This document shows positions 43,348 through 51,634 of a stretch of DNA of 64,000 nucleotides, in pieces. The stretch spans positions 1 through 64,000 of the forward strand of contig CAYYNB010000004.1 in the NCBI GenBank assembly GCA_964472565.1. Reading direction: 5' to 3'. Below the pieces are notes generated by a model, which had not been told where the DNA came from, ran no database searches, and was given only the letters and a program-made list of their open reading frames with translations. This stretch comes from DATAMF01 sp964472565. GTDB taxonomy: Bacteria > Chloroflexota > Anaerolineae > Aggregatilineales > Aggregatilineaceae. The number at the start of each line of letters is the position of its first letter. Within the stretch, counting starts at the first letter, position 1. The position numbers and the translations under genes are program-made.

Positions 43348-45830
43348 CGAGGGACAAATAACGATCCCTCGGTAGTTCCCTGTGGCGCTGTTTTTTGCAG
43401 CAATTGATCCAGTCTGGCTGCGTTCATTTGGCCAGCAAAATAGTCCTGAAACACGGATGTGACCTGCTGCACAACAGACGGTGTTTCGTGTACAAATTCA
43501 AGCCGATAATGCCTAATGCCGCTGTCTATCATCTGATCCAGATAGCGGCTGGCGACTTGAGATTCAGCCCCAAATACGGTATTGCGGCAGCCGACATCAG
43601 CCATCACCGGGTGGATGCGTCCCTGTATATCTCGCAATGCAACGCGGTGTTTTTCGCACGGCTGACCACAGTTCAATTTGCTTGTGCCCTGTGACAAAAA
43701 GCGGCAAAAAACACAATGCTCGGTGTGGAAAACGGGCAGGTGCTGGAATGCAATAACCTCCACGCGTGCGCCGCCGATACCTTGTGCTAACTGGCAAATC
43801 TGGTCTGCGTTTAAGTCGTGCGTCGGGGTGATGCGGTCAATCCCCAGTTTAAAGTAGGTATCAGCGGTAATCCGGTTGGCTGCATTCAGACTAAAATCCC
43901 CGATCAGCGCATGTTGGTGGCGGCCTTGAAGGGCTTCCAATAGGCCGCCCGAACGAACTACAAGCTCACAGTCCAGGCGCAGCAAAAAATTCACCATTGG
44001 CCCTTCCTGCGGCTTCAACACGTGCGGGCTGGCAACACGGGGGGTGATCCCAGCCGCCTTGATTAGTTTAACCGCTGGACGCAAACCATATAGATCGAGA
44101 TAGTCCAATGTGATGCTGGTCGGGTCCAACTCCAATGCGGCGTCTAACTGTGCTGGCGTGCGAACCAATAGATGTAACTGGACAGTATCTGATGGATCAT
44201 TACTCTGCGGTACAACGGCTGACAGCGCCTTTTCCAGTATGTGGATCGGATCGTGAGTGATATAGGCAGGCGGTTGGGCCTGCTGTTCCATAAGTTGATG
44301 AACTGCTACCTGCCGCAAGCGGTTTAACAGAGAACTGGGAACAAACGGTTCGTCCACCATGTTCGTGTGCAGCGTTTCGAGCCGATAGCTTGTGTTTCCC
44401 AACCGCCCAAGCTGTTCTTGCAGGAACTCAACAGTCACTCCGCGATTGTGGGCAGGGGCAAGCGCATCATCCGATTTAATCGTGACCTGTAGTTCGGGGT
44501 TTTCGGCCAACTGCCACGTTATTTCCAGCGGCTGCCCTACTTCAGCGGCAACCCATACTTGAAGCGGCTGCTTGTGGACCGGCGTATTGGGCTGAATGAA
44601 AGGCTTCGCAGCCTTCGCGGTGTTTATATCAAACGTGCGCCAGACCCAATCACCGGGGCGAATGCGATCAAAGTTGATTTCATGGTTGCCAAAACGAAGT
44701 TCAAGCTGATCATCTATTTGCTCAACTGCATACAAATGACCGCCCTCTTCTTTGATCTCTGGACTGCGCCAAGCTGCGGCATCAAAAACAAGACCGTCAC
44801 CCGCTTTGAGCGGCGCAATGGCATTACTATCTGTTGGTGTAATGAGTACCCGATCTTTGTTAACTTTCGTCACCTTGCCACATAACACGCCCCGGTGACG
44901 TGGAGAACGTCCTGAAACAACCGCCTGATGGTTGGTCCCGGATAAAAAAAACGGTCCTCTGCCTCTGGAATAAACCTGTTCCAGTTCGATTTCATCCTGG
45001 CGGGTTGGATTAAGGGGGCGTTTCTCCCAGGCAGCGTCAACGGCCCGTCGATAGGCATTGGTGGTTAGCGCAACGTACAACTCATCTTTGTATCGTCCCT
45101 CGATTTTGAGCGACGAAATTCCAATTTCGATAATTTCCGGGATCAGATGGAGGGCATATAGATCACCCGGCGACAGCAGATAACGGGCATCACCGAGCGG
45201 CATGTGATCGTCATCTACCAGCAGGTCATACGGCAGGCGGCAGGCTTGCGCACACTGTCCCCGGTTCGCACTGCGTCCCCCCCAGGCTTCGGAAGAAAAA
45301 CATTGGCCCGAATACGACACACACAGCGCACCATGGACAAATATCTCCAGTTCACAGTCGGTCTGAGCGCGGATGGCACGAATGTCTTTTAATGAGATCT
45401 CTCGTGCCAGCAGCACTCGACTGATTCCGAAGCGCTGGGCCAGTGCGATGCCTTCGGCACTTGTGATGCTCATCTGGGTGCTGCCAAAAACTGGCATATC
45501 AGGCACGATTTGGCGGGCTAACTGAGCGATGCCAACATCTTGCACAATGATCGCATCCGCGCCTGCCGCTGCGATCTGTTCAAGCGTTTTGACGGCCTCA
45601 CGCAGTTCGTGGTCAAAAACCAATGTATTAAAAGTTACATATCCCCTGACACCACGCAGATGCAGCGTGCGCAGCGCTTCCGGTAGTTCGTCTACGGCAA
45701 AACCGACCTTCGCACGAGCGGAAAATTGATTGAGGCCGAAATAAACGGCGTCGGCTCCGGCTTCAACTGCGGCATAAAGCTGCGGCCAATGGCCCGCTGG
45801 ACTCATGATTTCAGGTTTTATGCTCATCAT
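43344..45830 (-). CDS. U32-family protein, long form (RlhA/collagenase-like)
   Basis: This protein has 828 residues. The N-terminal U32 barrel is clear: EIMSPAGHWPQLYAAVEAGADAVYFGLNQFSARA, VFGSTQMSITSAEG, LEIFVHGALCVSYSGQCF and NRGQCAQACRLPYD with the conserved cysteines, then LKIEGRYKDELYVA. A middle domain of the DUF3656 type and a long C-terminal barrel-like part with HTEHCVFCRFL and CGQPCEKH follow. Long U32 proteins include E. coli RlhA, needed for 23S rRNA C2501 hydroxylation, and others with protease annotations; function here is not settled. The C-rich segments suggest an iron-sulfur cluster. ATG 45830 has only a weak ribosome site. Confidence 0.9.
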   Translation of the reverse strand: MMSIKPEIMSPAGHWPQLYAAVEAGADAVYFGLNQFSARAKVGFAVDELPEALRTLHLRGVRGYVTFNTLVFDHELREAVKTLEQIAAAGADAIIVQDVGIAQLARQIVPDMPVFGSTQMSITSAEGIALAQRFGISRVLLAREISLKDIRAIRAQTDCELEIFVHGALCVSYSGQCFSSEAWGGRSANRGQCAQACRLPYDLLVDDDHMPLGDARYLLSPGDLYALHLIPEIIEIGISSLKIEGRYKDELYVALTTNAYRRAVDAAWEKRPLNPTRQDEIELEQVYSRGRGPFFLSGTNHQAVVSGRSPRHRGVLCGKVTKVNKDRVLITPTDSNAIAPLKAGDGLVFDAAAWRSPEIKEEGGHLYAVEQIDDQLELRFGNHEINFDRIRPGDWVWRTFDINTAKAAKPFIQPNTPVHKQPLQVWVAAEVGQPLEITWQLAENPELQVTIKSDDALAPAHNRGVTVEFLQEQLGRLGNTSYRLETLHTNMVDEPFVPSSLLNRLRQVAVHQLMEQQAQPPAYITHDPIHILEKALSAVVPQSNDPSDTVQLHLLVRTPAQLDAALELDPTSITLDYLDLYGLRPAVKLIKAAGITPRVASPHVLKPQEGPMVNFLLRLDCELVVRSGGLLEALQGRHQHALIGDFSLNAANRITADTYFKLGIDRITPTHDLNADQICQLAQGIGGARVEVIAFQHLPVFHTEHCVFCRFLSQGTSKLNCGQPCEKHRVALRDIQGRIHPVMADVGCRNTVFGAESQVASRYLDQMIDSGIRHYRLEFVHETPSVVQQVTSVFQDYFAGQMNAARLDQLLQKTAPQGTTEGSLFVPR

Positions 45831-46200
45831 CTTTTACATCTACACCCCAATTTCCTGTTCCCTACCATACATCAAACACTGCCCATTTTCCATAGCGGTT
45901 ATGTAGAAAAGGGCACGACAATCGAGACTGAGCGATGGGGAGTCAAACCAGATGAATGAGGTGCGCCAACGGACTATGAGGCCGTTGCACGCGAGATCAA
46001 TACCAATCCTCGAAACAGATGTTGTGCCGTTCTCGGCTGTGTTTTCCATCCACTCCAACTGGTGTATTTATCTGATCAGTTTTTGTCAGCTTTTCGGTGA
46101 TTGCGAGGGCCGCCATGATCTTTGACCGTTGCTACTTCTCCGCTCATCTTCTGGTGGTGCTGCTGCTCTCCTAACTCTGTCCCTGATTGCGCACAAAAAA
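45831..46200. other. Intergenic region without a recognisable gene
   Basis: This stretch upstream of the U32 gene has several short frames with no family resemblance, ribosome site or codon pattern. It probably holds the U32 promoter, which I could not define. It ends in the A-run of the terminator at 46201. Confidence 0.5.
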
Positions 46201-46227
46201 TGTCCGCAGCTTATCATGCTACGGACA
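46201..46227 (-). terminator. Rho-independent terminator of the second GH3 gene
   Basis: TGTCCGCAGC and GCTACGGACA form a 10-bp stem with one mismatch and a 7-nt loop. On the minus strand a TTTTTTGTG run follows, about 100 bp after the GH3 stop. TTTGTTT on the other side may let it work in both directions. Confidence 0.8.
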
Positions 46228-46231
46228 TTTG

Positions 46232-46281
46232 TTTAGGCTGCGCTATGCAAATAAATGCCCCTTTCCAAAGGAAAAGGGGCA
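46232..46281. repeat. Decayed MITE-like repeat end with hairpin
   Basis: TTTAGGCTGCGC matches the left end of the dispersed repeat family. It is followed by a different hairpin, TGCCCCTTTCC-AAA-GGAAAAGGGGCA, with one bulged base. The right end cannot be found. It may be a remnant copy, or just a second terminator hairpin for the GH3 gene. Confidence 0.4.
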
Positions 46282-46317
46282 TGAACCATCGGGCCGTTCG
46301 CCGCGCGAGGTATATTC

Positions 46318-48540
46318 TTAGCGAACCACAACCAGATCAGCATGGAGTGTCGCCAACGAGTCATTGCCAACCCAGATGTCGAAGGCTTCCGCGTCCTGGA
46401 TCCACTTGCCGGCGTTCGTGCTCCAGTGTCCCAGTTCGGATGGGCCGAGATGGAAAGTAACCGTTCTTGCCTCACCGGGATTGAGGGTGAGACGCTCAAA
46501 GCCCTTCAGTTCACGCATGGGACGCGAGTCGCTGCCAGCCTTCTGATGGATGTAGAGCTGCACGACTTCGTCACCCTCCACCGAGCCTGTGTTTGTCACA
46601 TCGACTGTGATAGCAACTGAACTTCCGACCTTGACCTGGGGCGACGCAACTTTCAGATTTGTGATCGAGAAGGTTGTGTAACTGAGGCCAAAGCCAAAGG
46701 GATAGAGCGGTATTGGAAGACCATCCCAGTAGCGCGGGTTATACATCGGGCTACCTTCAGGCGAGTGTGTCAGGTTGCGCGCATAGTAGAGCGGCGCATG
46801 GCTGCCCTTGCGCGGGAAAGCGACGGGCAGCTTACCGCCCGGATTGACATCACCGAACAGGATGTCGGCAACGGCGTGCCCTCCTTCACTACCGGGTTCC
46901 CATGCCTCAAGAATCGCCGGTACGTTCTCGGCTGCCCAATTGATGCTCAGTGGACGACCATTCAGAAGAACAAGGACTACAGGCTTGCCAAGCGCTACAA
47001 CGGCCTTAAGCAGATCATCCTGACGCCCTGGCAGGTCGAGCGAGGCACGTGAAGCGGCCTCGCCAGCCATGTTGGCACTCTCTCCGAGAACCATCACAAC
47101 GATGTCTGCACCGCGTGCAGTCGCGACGGCGGTCTGGAAAGCGGCTTCTGCCTGTTCAGGTGTCTGTAGAACTTTCTTTTCGGGATTCAGCGCATCAAAC
47201 CATGAGGGAATGTCACGCTCGATCTCGGGGCCGGGGGCGTATTCGACTTTCGCTTCTGGCAGCCGGGCACGGATACCTTCGAGAACTGTGACAGCAGCAG
47301 GTGTATGACCAAAGACCATCCATGAACCCTCTGTGGCTTCTTTCGAATCAGCCAGAGGGCCGATCACGGCTACATTCTTTAGATTCGTAGAAAGCGGCAG
47401 GAGCTGGCCTTCGTTTCGCAACAGCACCATCGAGCGCTGTGCAACAAGCCGTGCTTCCTTGCGATGCTCTGGTAATGCGAGCACCTGCTCCAGCTTCGTT
47501 TCGTCGGTGTACGGCTGCTCGAAAAGTCCCATGCGAACCTTGATCGCAAGAATGGACCGCACGGCTGCATCGATGACGGTTAGTTGCAATGTGCCATCTT
47601 CGACAAGCCCAGCAAGGTGTTCCAGGTAAGTATTGCTAGCCATGTCCATATCGAGGCCCGCACTCAGCGCCCGGAAGGCTGCATCACGCCCGTCGCGCGC
47701 AAAGCCCTGAGTAACGAGATTTCCAACAGCAAACGCATCGCTGACGACAAAACCCTTAAAACCCCACTCATCGCGCAGGACATTGCGCAGAAGGAAACTG
47801 TTCCCGCTCGCAGGGACATCGTTGAGGTCCATGTAGGCACTCATAAACGTCCCGACGCCCGCCTTCACTGCGGCCTCGAAGGGGGGAAAGTAAACATTGC
47901 GTAACTGGCTCTCAGGCAGATAAACCGGATCGTAGTCGCGCCCGCCGTCTGCCGCACCGTAGCCTGCGAAATGTTTGGCACAGGCCACGACATGATCAGG
48001 TGCGCCGAGATATGCCCCCTGGAAACCTCGTACCTGGGCAGACGCCATGGCTGCGCCCAGGAAGGGGTCTTCGCCGGCACCCTCAACGATACGTCCCCAG
48101 CGGGCGTCACGGGCAATGTCGAGCATCGGGCCAAAGGTCCAGTGCAGACCCGCCGCGCGGGCTTCCTTGGCGGCTACCGTTTGTGCTCGTTCGGCAACTG
48201 AGGGATCCCAGGATGAGGCCATTGCCAGCGGTACGGGAAAGATCGTGCGGTAGCCGTGGATCACATCGAGGGCGAAGAGGAGCGGGATTTTGGATGGACT
48301 CTCTTCGACAGCGATTTTTTGCAGTGCGTTAAATTTCTTCGTATCGTTGAGCCACAGGACCGAACCGGCCCCGCCGCTGCGGATAATGTCTTCGGGCTTT
48401 GGCCCTGGAATAAAATCTGCGCCGCCAACCTGAGTGAGCTGGCCGACCTTCTCCGCGAGGCTCATCCGTTCCAGCAGAGCCTCAACACGCGCCGCGACCT
48501 CGGCATCTGATAGGATGGTTGATCCTGTATTTGTATTCAT
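46318..48540 (-). CDS. Beta-glucosidase-like enzyme, glycoside hydrolase family 3 (BglX-like)
   Basis: This cytoplasmic GH3 enzyme has 740 residues and no signal peptide. AGGAG lies upstream of the ATG. It has the barrel motifs LFALDVIHGYRTIFPVPLAMASSWDP and DARWGRIVEGAGEDPFLGA, nucleophile Asp268 in GFVVSDAFAVG, the second domain with LPLSTNLKNVAVIGPLADS and ESANMAGEAASRASLDLPG, and a C-terminal FnIII-like domain. It shares the domain order of the GH3 at 17991 but is clearly a different paralogue. It is divergent from a TetR regulator rather than part of a transporter operon. Terminator hairpins follow it. Confidence 0.93.
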   Translation of the reverse strand: MNTNTGSTILSDAEVAARVEALLERMSLAEKVGQLTQVGGADFIPGPKPEDIIRSGGAGSVLWLNDTKKFNALQKIAVEESPSKIPLLFALDVIHGYRTIFPVPLAMASSWDPSVAERAQTVAAKEARAAGLHWTFGPMLDIARDARWGRIVEGAGEDPFLGAAMASAQVRGFQGAYLGAPDHVVACAKHFAGYGAADGGRDYDPVYLPESQLRNVYFPPFEAAVKAGVGTFMSAYMDLNDVPASGNSFLLRNVLRDEWGFKGFVVSDAFAVGNLVTQGFARDGRDAAFRALSAGLDMDMASNTYLEHLAGLVEDGTLQLTVIDAAVRSILAIKVRMGLFEQPYTDETKLEQVLALPEHRKEARLVAQRSMVLLRNEGQLLPLSTNLKNVAVIGPLADSKEATEGSWMVFGHTPAAVTVLEGIRARLPEAKVEYAPGPEIERDIPSWFDALNPEKKVLQTPEQAEAAFQTAVATARGADIVVMVLGESANMAGEAASRASLDLPGRQDDLLKAVVALGKPVVLVLLNGRPLSINWAAENVPAILEAWEPGSEGGHAVADILFGDVNPGGKLPVAFPRKGSHAPLYYARNLTHSPEGSPMYNPRYWDGLPIPLYPFGFGLSYTTFSITNLKVASPQVKVGSSVAITVDVTNTGSVEGDEVVQLYIHQKAGSDSRPMRELKGFERLTLNPGEARTVTFHLGPSELGHWSTNAGKWIQDAEAFDIWVGNDSLATLHADLVVVR

Positions 48541-48617
48541 ATTATCTCCTTATGATGCCGGGGGACCGGCTTTGAGGACAGGCATGCTCTACACGAGGCG
48601 ACTAGTTTTCTGTTGGG

Positions 48618-48683
48618 TTGACATTACCCATATCCATAATCATAATGACACTCAGTGCCATTGTCAACACTCCGTGCTATAAT
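48618..48683 (+). promoter_or_regulatory. Promoter and paired operator sites of the tetR-type gene
   Basis: TTGACA (48618-48623), 17 bp, CATAAT (48641-48646) form a strong plus-strand promoter. Two direct repeats ACACTCAGTGC (48648-48658) and ACACTCCGTGC (48667-48677) lie on and after the start site; the first contains the palindrome CACT-C-AGTG. A second extended -10, TGCTATAAT (48675-48683), would give a nearly leaderless mRNA starting at the ATG at 48691. The divergent GH3 promoter probably lies in the same gap. Confidence 0.6.
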
Positions 48684-48690
48684 CTTATTT

Positions 48691-49368
48691 ATGAGCGATT
48701 CAAACCAGAAAGATATGGAACAAAAAGCTAAACCGTTTGCCGAAGCGATGCCGTCTCCCCCGGCGAGTCTGAAGGCGCGCAAGCGGCAGGTCGTGCGAGA
48801 TACCTTGAGCGCTGCTGCTGAAGAACTGTTTCTCGCACGCGGTTTCGAGGCGGTTACTGTTGAGGAGATCGCTCGGGCAGCTGGTGTTTCCCGGCGGACG
48901 TTCTTCCGCTACTATGAGTCCAAAGAAGACGTGATGGTTGAGCGTTCTGACCGGCTGGGGGAGCAGTTACTCGCTGATCTCGCTGCGCGCCCGCTCAGCG
49001 AACCTCCGCTGCTCGCGATCCGCAATGCGCTTGTGTCGGCTATAGAGTACGGTTTGGCGGAACCCGATCTCGTTCGCAGTACTATACGTCTCCTGCGCGA
49101 AACAAGCATTCTCAGGCGGGCTGTGATGGAGCGTCGTACTCGTATCGAGGAACGGGTAGCCGCCTTGATGGTCCAGCGGATGAATACCACAAGCGATGAC
49201 AATACACCGATGCTGCTGGCCTTTCTCACTCGCGCCCTACACGATACGGCGTTTAACGCCTGGTACGATCACGAAACCGACGATATCGCCGGTCTTGTTG
49301 ATAACCTGATTAGCCGACTGTGTGCCATCGTTGCGGATATGCCGACAGAATTTAACAGGCACAAATAA
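48691..49368 (+). CDS. TetR/AcrR-family transcriptional regulator
   Basis: This regulator of 225 residues starts at ATG 48691; the longer frame would begin inside the promoter. A 35-residue charged tail comes first. The TetR helix-turn-helix then reads RDTLSAAAEELFLARGFEAVTVEEIARAAGVSRRTFFRYYESKEDV. The C-terminal ligand domain is poorly conserved, as usual. It is divergent from the GH3 gene and is likely to repress it and itself through the repeats in the shared gap. There is no recognisable ribosome site before the ATG. Confidence 0.93.
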   Translation: MSDSNQKDMEQKAKPFAEAMPSPPASLKARKRQVVRDTLSAAAEELFLARGFEAVTVEEIARAAGVSRRTFFRYYESKEDVMVERSDRLGEQLLADLAARPLSEPPLLAIRNALVSAIEYGLAEPDLVRSTIRLLRETSILRRAVMERRTRIEERVAALMVQRMNTTSDDNTPMLLAFLTRALHDTAFNAWYDHETDDIAGLVDNLISRLCAIVADMPTEFNRHK

Positions 49369-49697
49369 AGCAGTTGATTGAGTGCATTTTCTCCCTGGTC
49401 GAAACCTATCGCTAGCAAGAGTACTGCTTGCGTCAGGCATTAATGTTTTAGCGTACTACTCAAGCCGCTACTCCCTCTTATCGACAACCCTAAGCTCACC
49501 CCCTGTTTATCGCTTGAAGACAGATCGAGGATGTACTGTTCACAGGCTGTCTTTTATCTTTCACGCGGATGAGGTTTTAGGGGAGTACAAATTTCTCGGC
49601 GGCATGAACGCCTTCTACTAGCGATCAAGGTTAGATAGCGCAATAATATTGGGTAGACGGTGGGTATATTCAAATAGGAAATACTCTGCTGGTCAGC
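49369..49697. other. Intergenic region without a recognisable gene
   Basis: A 79-codon plus-strand frame (49382-49621) has no ribosome site, no family resemblance and a composition like non-coding DNA. I see no hairpin terminator for the TetR gene. Repeat copy C follows. Confidence 0.5.
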
Positions 49698-49810
49698 GCT
49701 CAGGCTGCGCCAACATTTTCTTTACCCCATCCCCCCTTTTCCCTTCCCTCAAGGGAGGGGAGTCAAACCGGATAGATACAGGGTAATTATTTTCTTGGAA
49801 TGGCCTCAGC
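49698..49810 (+). repeat. MITE-like dispersed repeat, copy C
   Basis: A 113-bp copy begins GCTCAGGCTGCGCCAACATT and ends ATTATTTTCTTGGAATGGCCTCAGC. The termini are imperfect inverted repeats (GCTCAGGCTG against GCTGAGGCCA). The core is CCCTTCCCT-CA-AGGGAGGGG. It shares long stretches with copy B, including TTTCTTTACCCCATCCCCCC. It lies just upstream of the ABC-2-like gene and may contribute to its leader. Confidence 0.78.
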
Positions 49811-49846
49811 CCGTGAACCAATGCCCGTATTAAGAGGAGCGTGCAT

Positions 49847-50767
49847 ATGTTTCAATCACGTTCACATGGGACTCGGCGTTATCGCGGAGTGTATACCTGG
49901 ATGCTATTCGTTTATGTGTTTTTGGGGTGGGGCGCTTCTGATAATGCTATTTTTATACGCGATGCAAGCCACGATCCGATCTGGCAAAACATAGTCCGGC
50001 GGATTGCCCGTTTTCGCACTATGTGGCTACTGATTGGTCTGGTTTTTGGAATCGTAGGGATCCTGTATGTTAATAATATCCTCTTTTTTTTCATACCTCC
50101 CCTGGTTATTTTTACTTTGGCGCTCGCACTAACTTTGGGGCCTATTATTGTGGTGGAGCGTACGAAATCGAGTTGGGAATTTTTGCTAACTGTCCCGTAT
50201 GATATGAGGGCGATTTTGCTCGGAAAAGCCAGCGGGGCATTATGGCATATCCGGTTTCTGACCTATGCGATAGGCATCCTGTTGATGTGTGCGTCGGCAG
50301 TCGTGGGAACCAACAGTCTGACACTGATTCCAGTTAGTATTACGCAAACCGAAGGGTGGATTAAACTTGGCATGTGGGGTGTTTTATTTATCACACCTGT
50401 GTTGGGCAGCCTACTATTTATTCTGGACCGTATGCAGTATTATGCTTTGATGGCCGTGGCTGCGCTGGCATCGGGCACAACTGCCCGTTCGGTTCGCACT
50501 GTACTGTTAACGGCGATTGCTGTAGTTCTGCTTATTTGGCTGGTTGAGATTGCTGTTACACAGGCGTTTTTGACTCTTGAGCAAGGGAGAGATTGGCAAC
50601 TGAATTTTACGAGCATTTTGTCGGTTGCAACTTTAGGCCCCATTGTAAGCTATATTTCCCAGATGGATTTGAGTCATGCCGCATTATTTATAGCCGGGAC
50701 GCTCTTACTGCGTGAGGTGTTGATTGGCTGCTTGTGGCGTTGGACACTTCGCCGCGCACGGCATTGA
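49847..50767 (+). CDS. ABC-2-type membrane protein (putative ABC transporter permease)
   Basis: This integral membrane protein has 306 residues from ATG 49847 (GAGGAG 7 nt upstream). About seven to eight hydrophobic segments are seen, among them MWLLIGLVFGIVGILYV, FFFIPPLVIFTLALALTL and VLLTAIAVVLLIWLVEIAVTQAFL. The loop VVERTKSSWEFLLTVPYDMRAILLGKASGALW resembles the cytoplasmic coupling region of ABC-2 exporters. No ATPase gene is adjacent, so it is either an orphan subunit or depends on a distant partner. The call is by resemblance only. A terminator follows at 50882. Confidence 0.6.
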   Translation: MFQSRSHGTRRYRGVYTWMLFVYVFLGWGASDNAIFIRDASHDPIWQNIVRRIARFRTMWLLIGLVFGIVGILYVNNILFFFIPPLVIFTLALALTLGPIIVVERTKSSWEFLLTVPYDMRAILLGKASGALWHIRFLTYAIGILLMCASAVVGTNSLTLIPVSITQTEGWIKLGMWGVLFITPVLGSLLFILDRMQYYALMAVAALASGTTARSVRTVLLTAIAVVLLIWLVEIAVTQAFLTLEQGRDWQLNFTSILSVATLGPIVSYISQMDLSHAALFIAGTLLLREVLIGCLWRWTLRRARH

Positions 50768-50881
50768 TCTGTTATTGATTACAGACAAATAATGTTTCAG
50801 AACGAAGTAGAAAAATTATCCTGGTGAACTAAAAGAATCTACTCTGTCGCGTGTTGGCGGCGAAGCCCTCAACACGACAAG

Positions 50882-50911
50882 CGCCCACAGTCTATTATTC
50901 TGTGGGCGTTT
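50882..50911 (+). terminator. Rho-independent terminator
   Basis: CGCCCACAG and CTGTGGGCG form a 9-bp perfect stem with a 9-nt loop, followed by TTTGT. It lies 115 bp after the ABC-2-like gene. Confidence 0.7.
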
Positions 50912-50995
50912 GTCAACGGTATATCCCACTTAGGGATAGACCAGAACCATTCCTATCACACGAAATTGATGGAACTGACTATGAATCTCGCAGCA

Positions 50996-51271
50996 TCACC
51001 GTGAGCAGTCCGGTGTAGTAACCTGTCGAGGTGAATAAGCGGGCTGCTGAACCGATTTATCTACCATTGACTGGCGGTTCAGCTTGATCGCTTTGAGAAT
51101 CCGCCTGATGAACTGACCATTGTGGCGGCTGGCTTGGGCTGCGAGTTCAGCTGTTTCGACCTGAGAACCCCTGGGCGCAAACAGTTCAACCGCCTCTTTG
51201 TATTCTGTAAATGAGCGCAGTATGGCCTGAGCGCGAATCCGTTCGCCTTCAGGATTTATTGGTGCAATCAT
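50996..51271 (-). CDS. Small hypothetical protein
   Basis: A frame of 91 codons starts at ATG 51271, which has AAGGTGG 5 nt upstream; a longer version from 51367 lacks such a site. The product is hydrophilic and mostly helical, with EGERIRAQAILRSFTEYKEAVELFAPRG and NGQFIRRILKAIKLNRQ, and no signal peptide. I do not recognise a family. The ribosome site and helix-forming composition argue for a real gene, the isolated position and lack of relatives against. Confidence 0.45.
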   Translation of the reverse strand: MIAPINPEGERIRAQAILRSFTEYKEAVELFAPRGSQVETAELAAQASRHNGQFIRRILKAIKLNRQSMVDKSVQQPAYSPRQVTTPDCSR

Positions 51272-51634
51272 GTTAGCCACCTTTCTGTGTTTCGCAACTG
51301 ATGCCATAATCATACAAAAGGATAGAAGGTGTGTAATCTGCCAAAAGGGGTATTTTGATAAGCGCAAGGTGGTATATTAAGGGGGTGCTAATAAATGTGA
51401 TTCGCTACCACTTTGCAACTCGTAGTCCAAAGCTGGCACTGTCGGCGTTAAAAGATGCACCGGCAATTAGCCGTACTCAGATAGAGCAAGCTGTGTTTGT
51501 TGAACTGTTCTTCGGTTACACCGGTGGGATAGTGCTTATGGGATTTCACCTTTACTTGAGGTTTTTTCTCTCATGAGGCACTATCTCCCCTTCTTTCGCA
51601 AAAGTTTGTATCAGTTCGGTTTCTTGGGATGGCC
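51272..51634. other. Intergenic region without a recognisable gene
   Basis: This region lies between the small hypothetical gene and the end of the ClC gene. A 73-codon plus-strand frame (51355-51576) lacks a ribosome site and family features. No clear terminator for the ClC gene is visible. The promoter of the small gene should lie here but could not be placed. Confidence 0.45.

Noticed and set aside
49382..49621. 79-codon plus-strand frame as a gene
   Set aside because: No ribosome site or recognisable features, directly downstream of the TetR gene in an AT-rich gap.
51355..51576. 73-codon plus-strand frame as a gene
   Set aside because: No ribosome site, no family features, and composition like the surrounding non-coding DNA.
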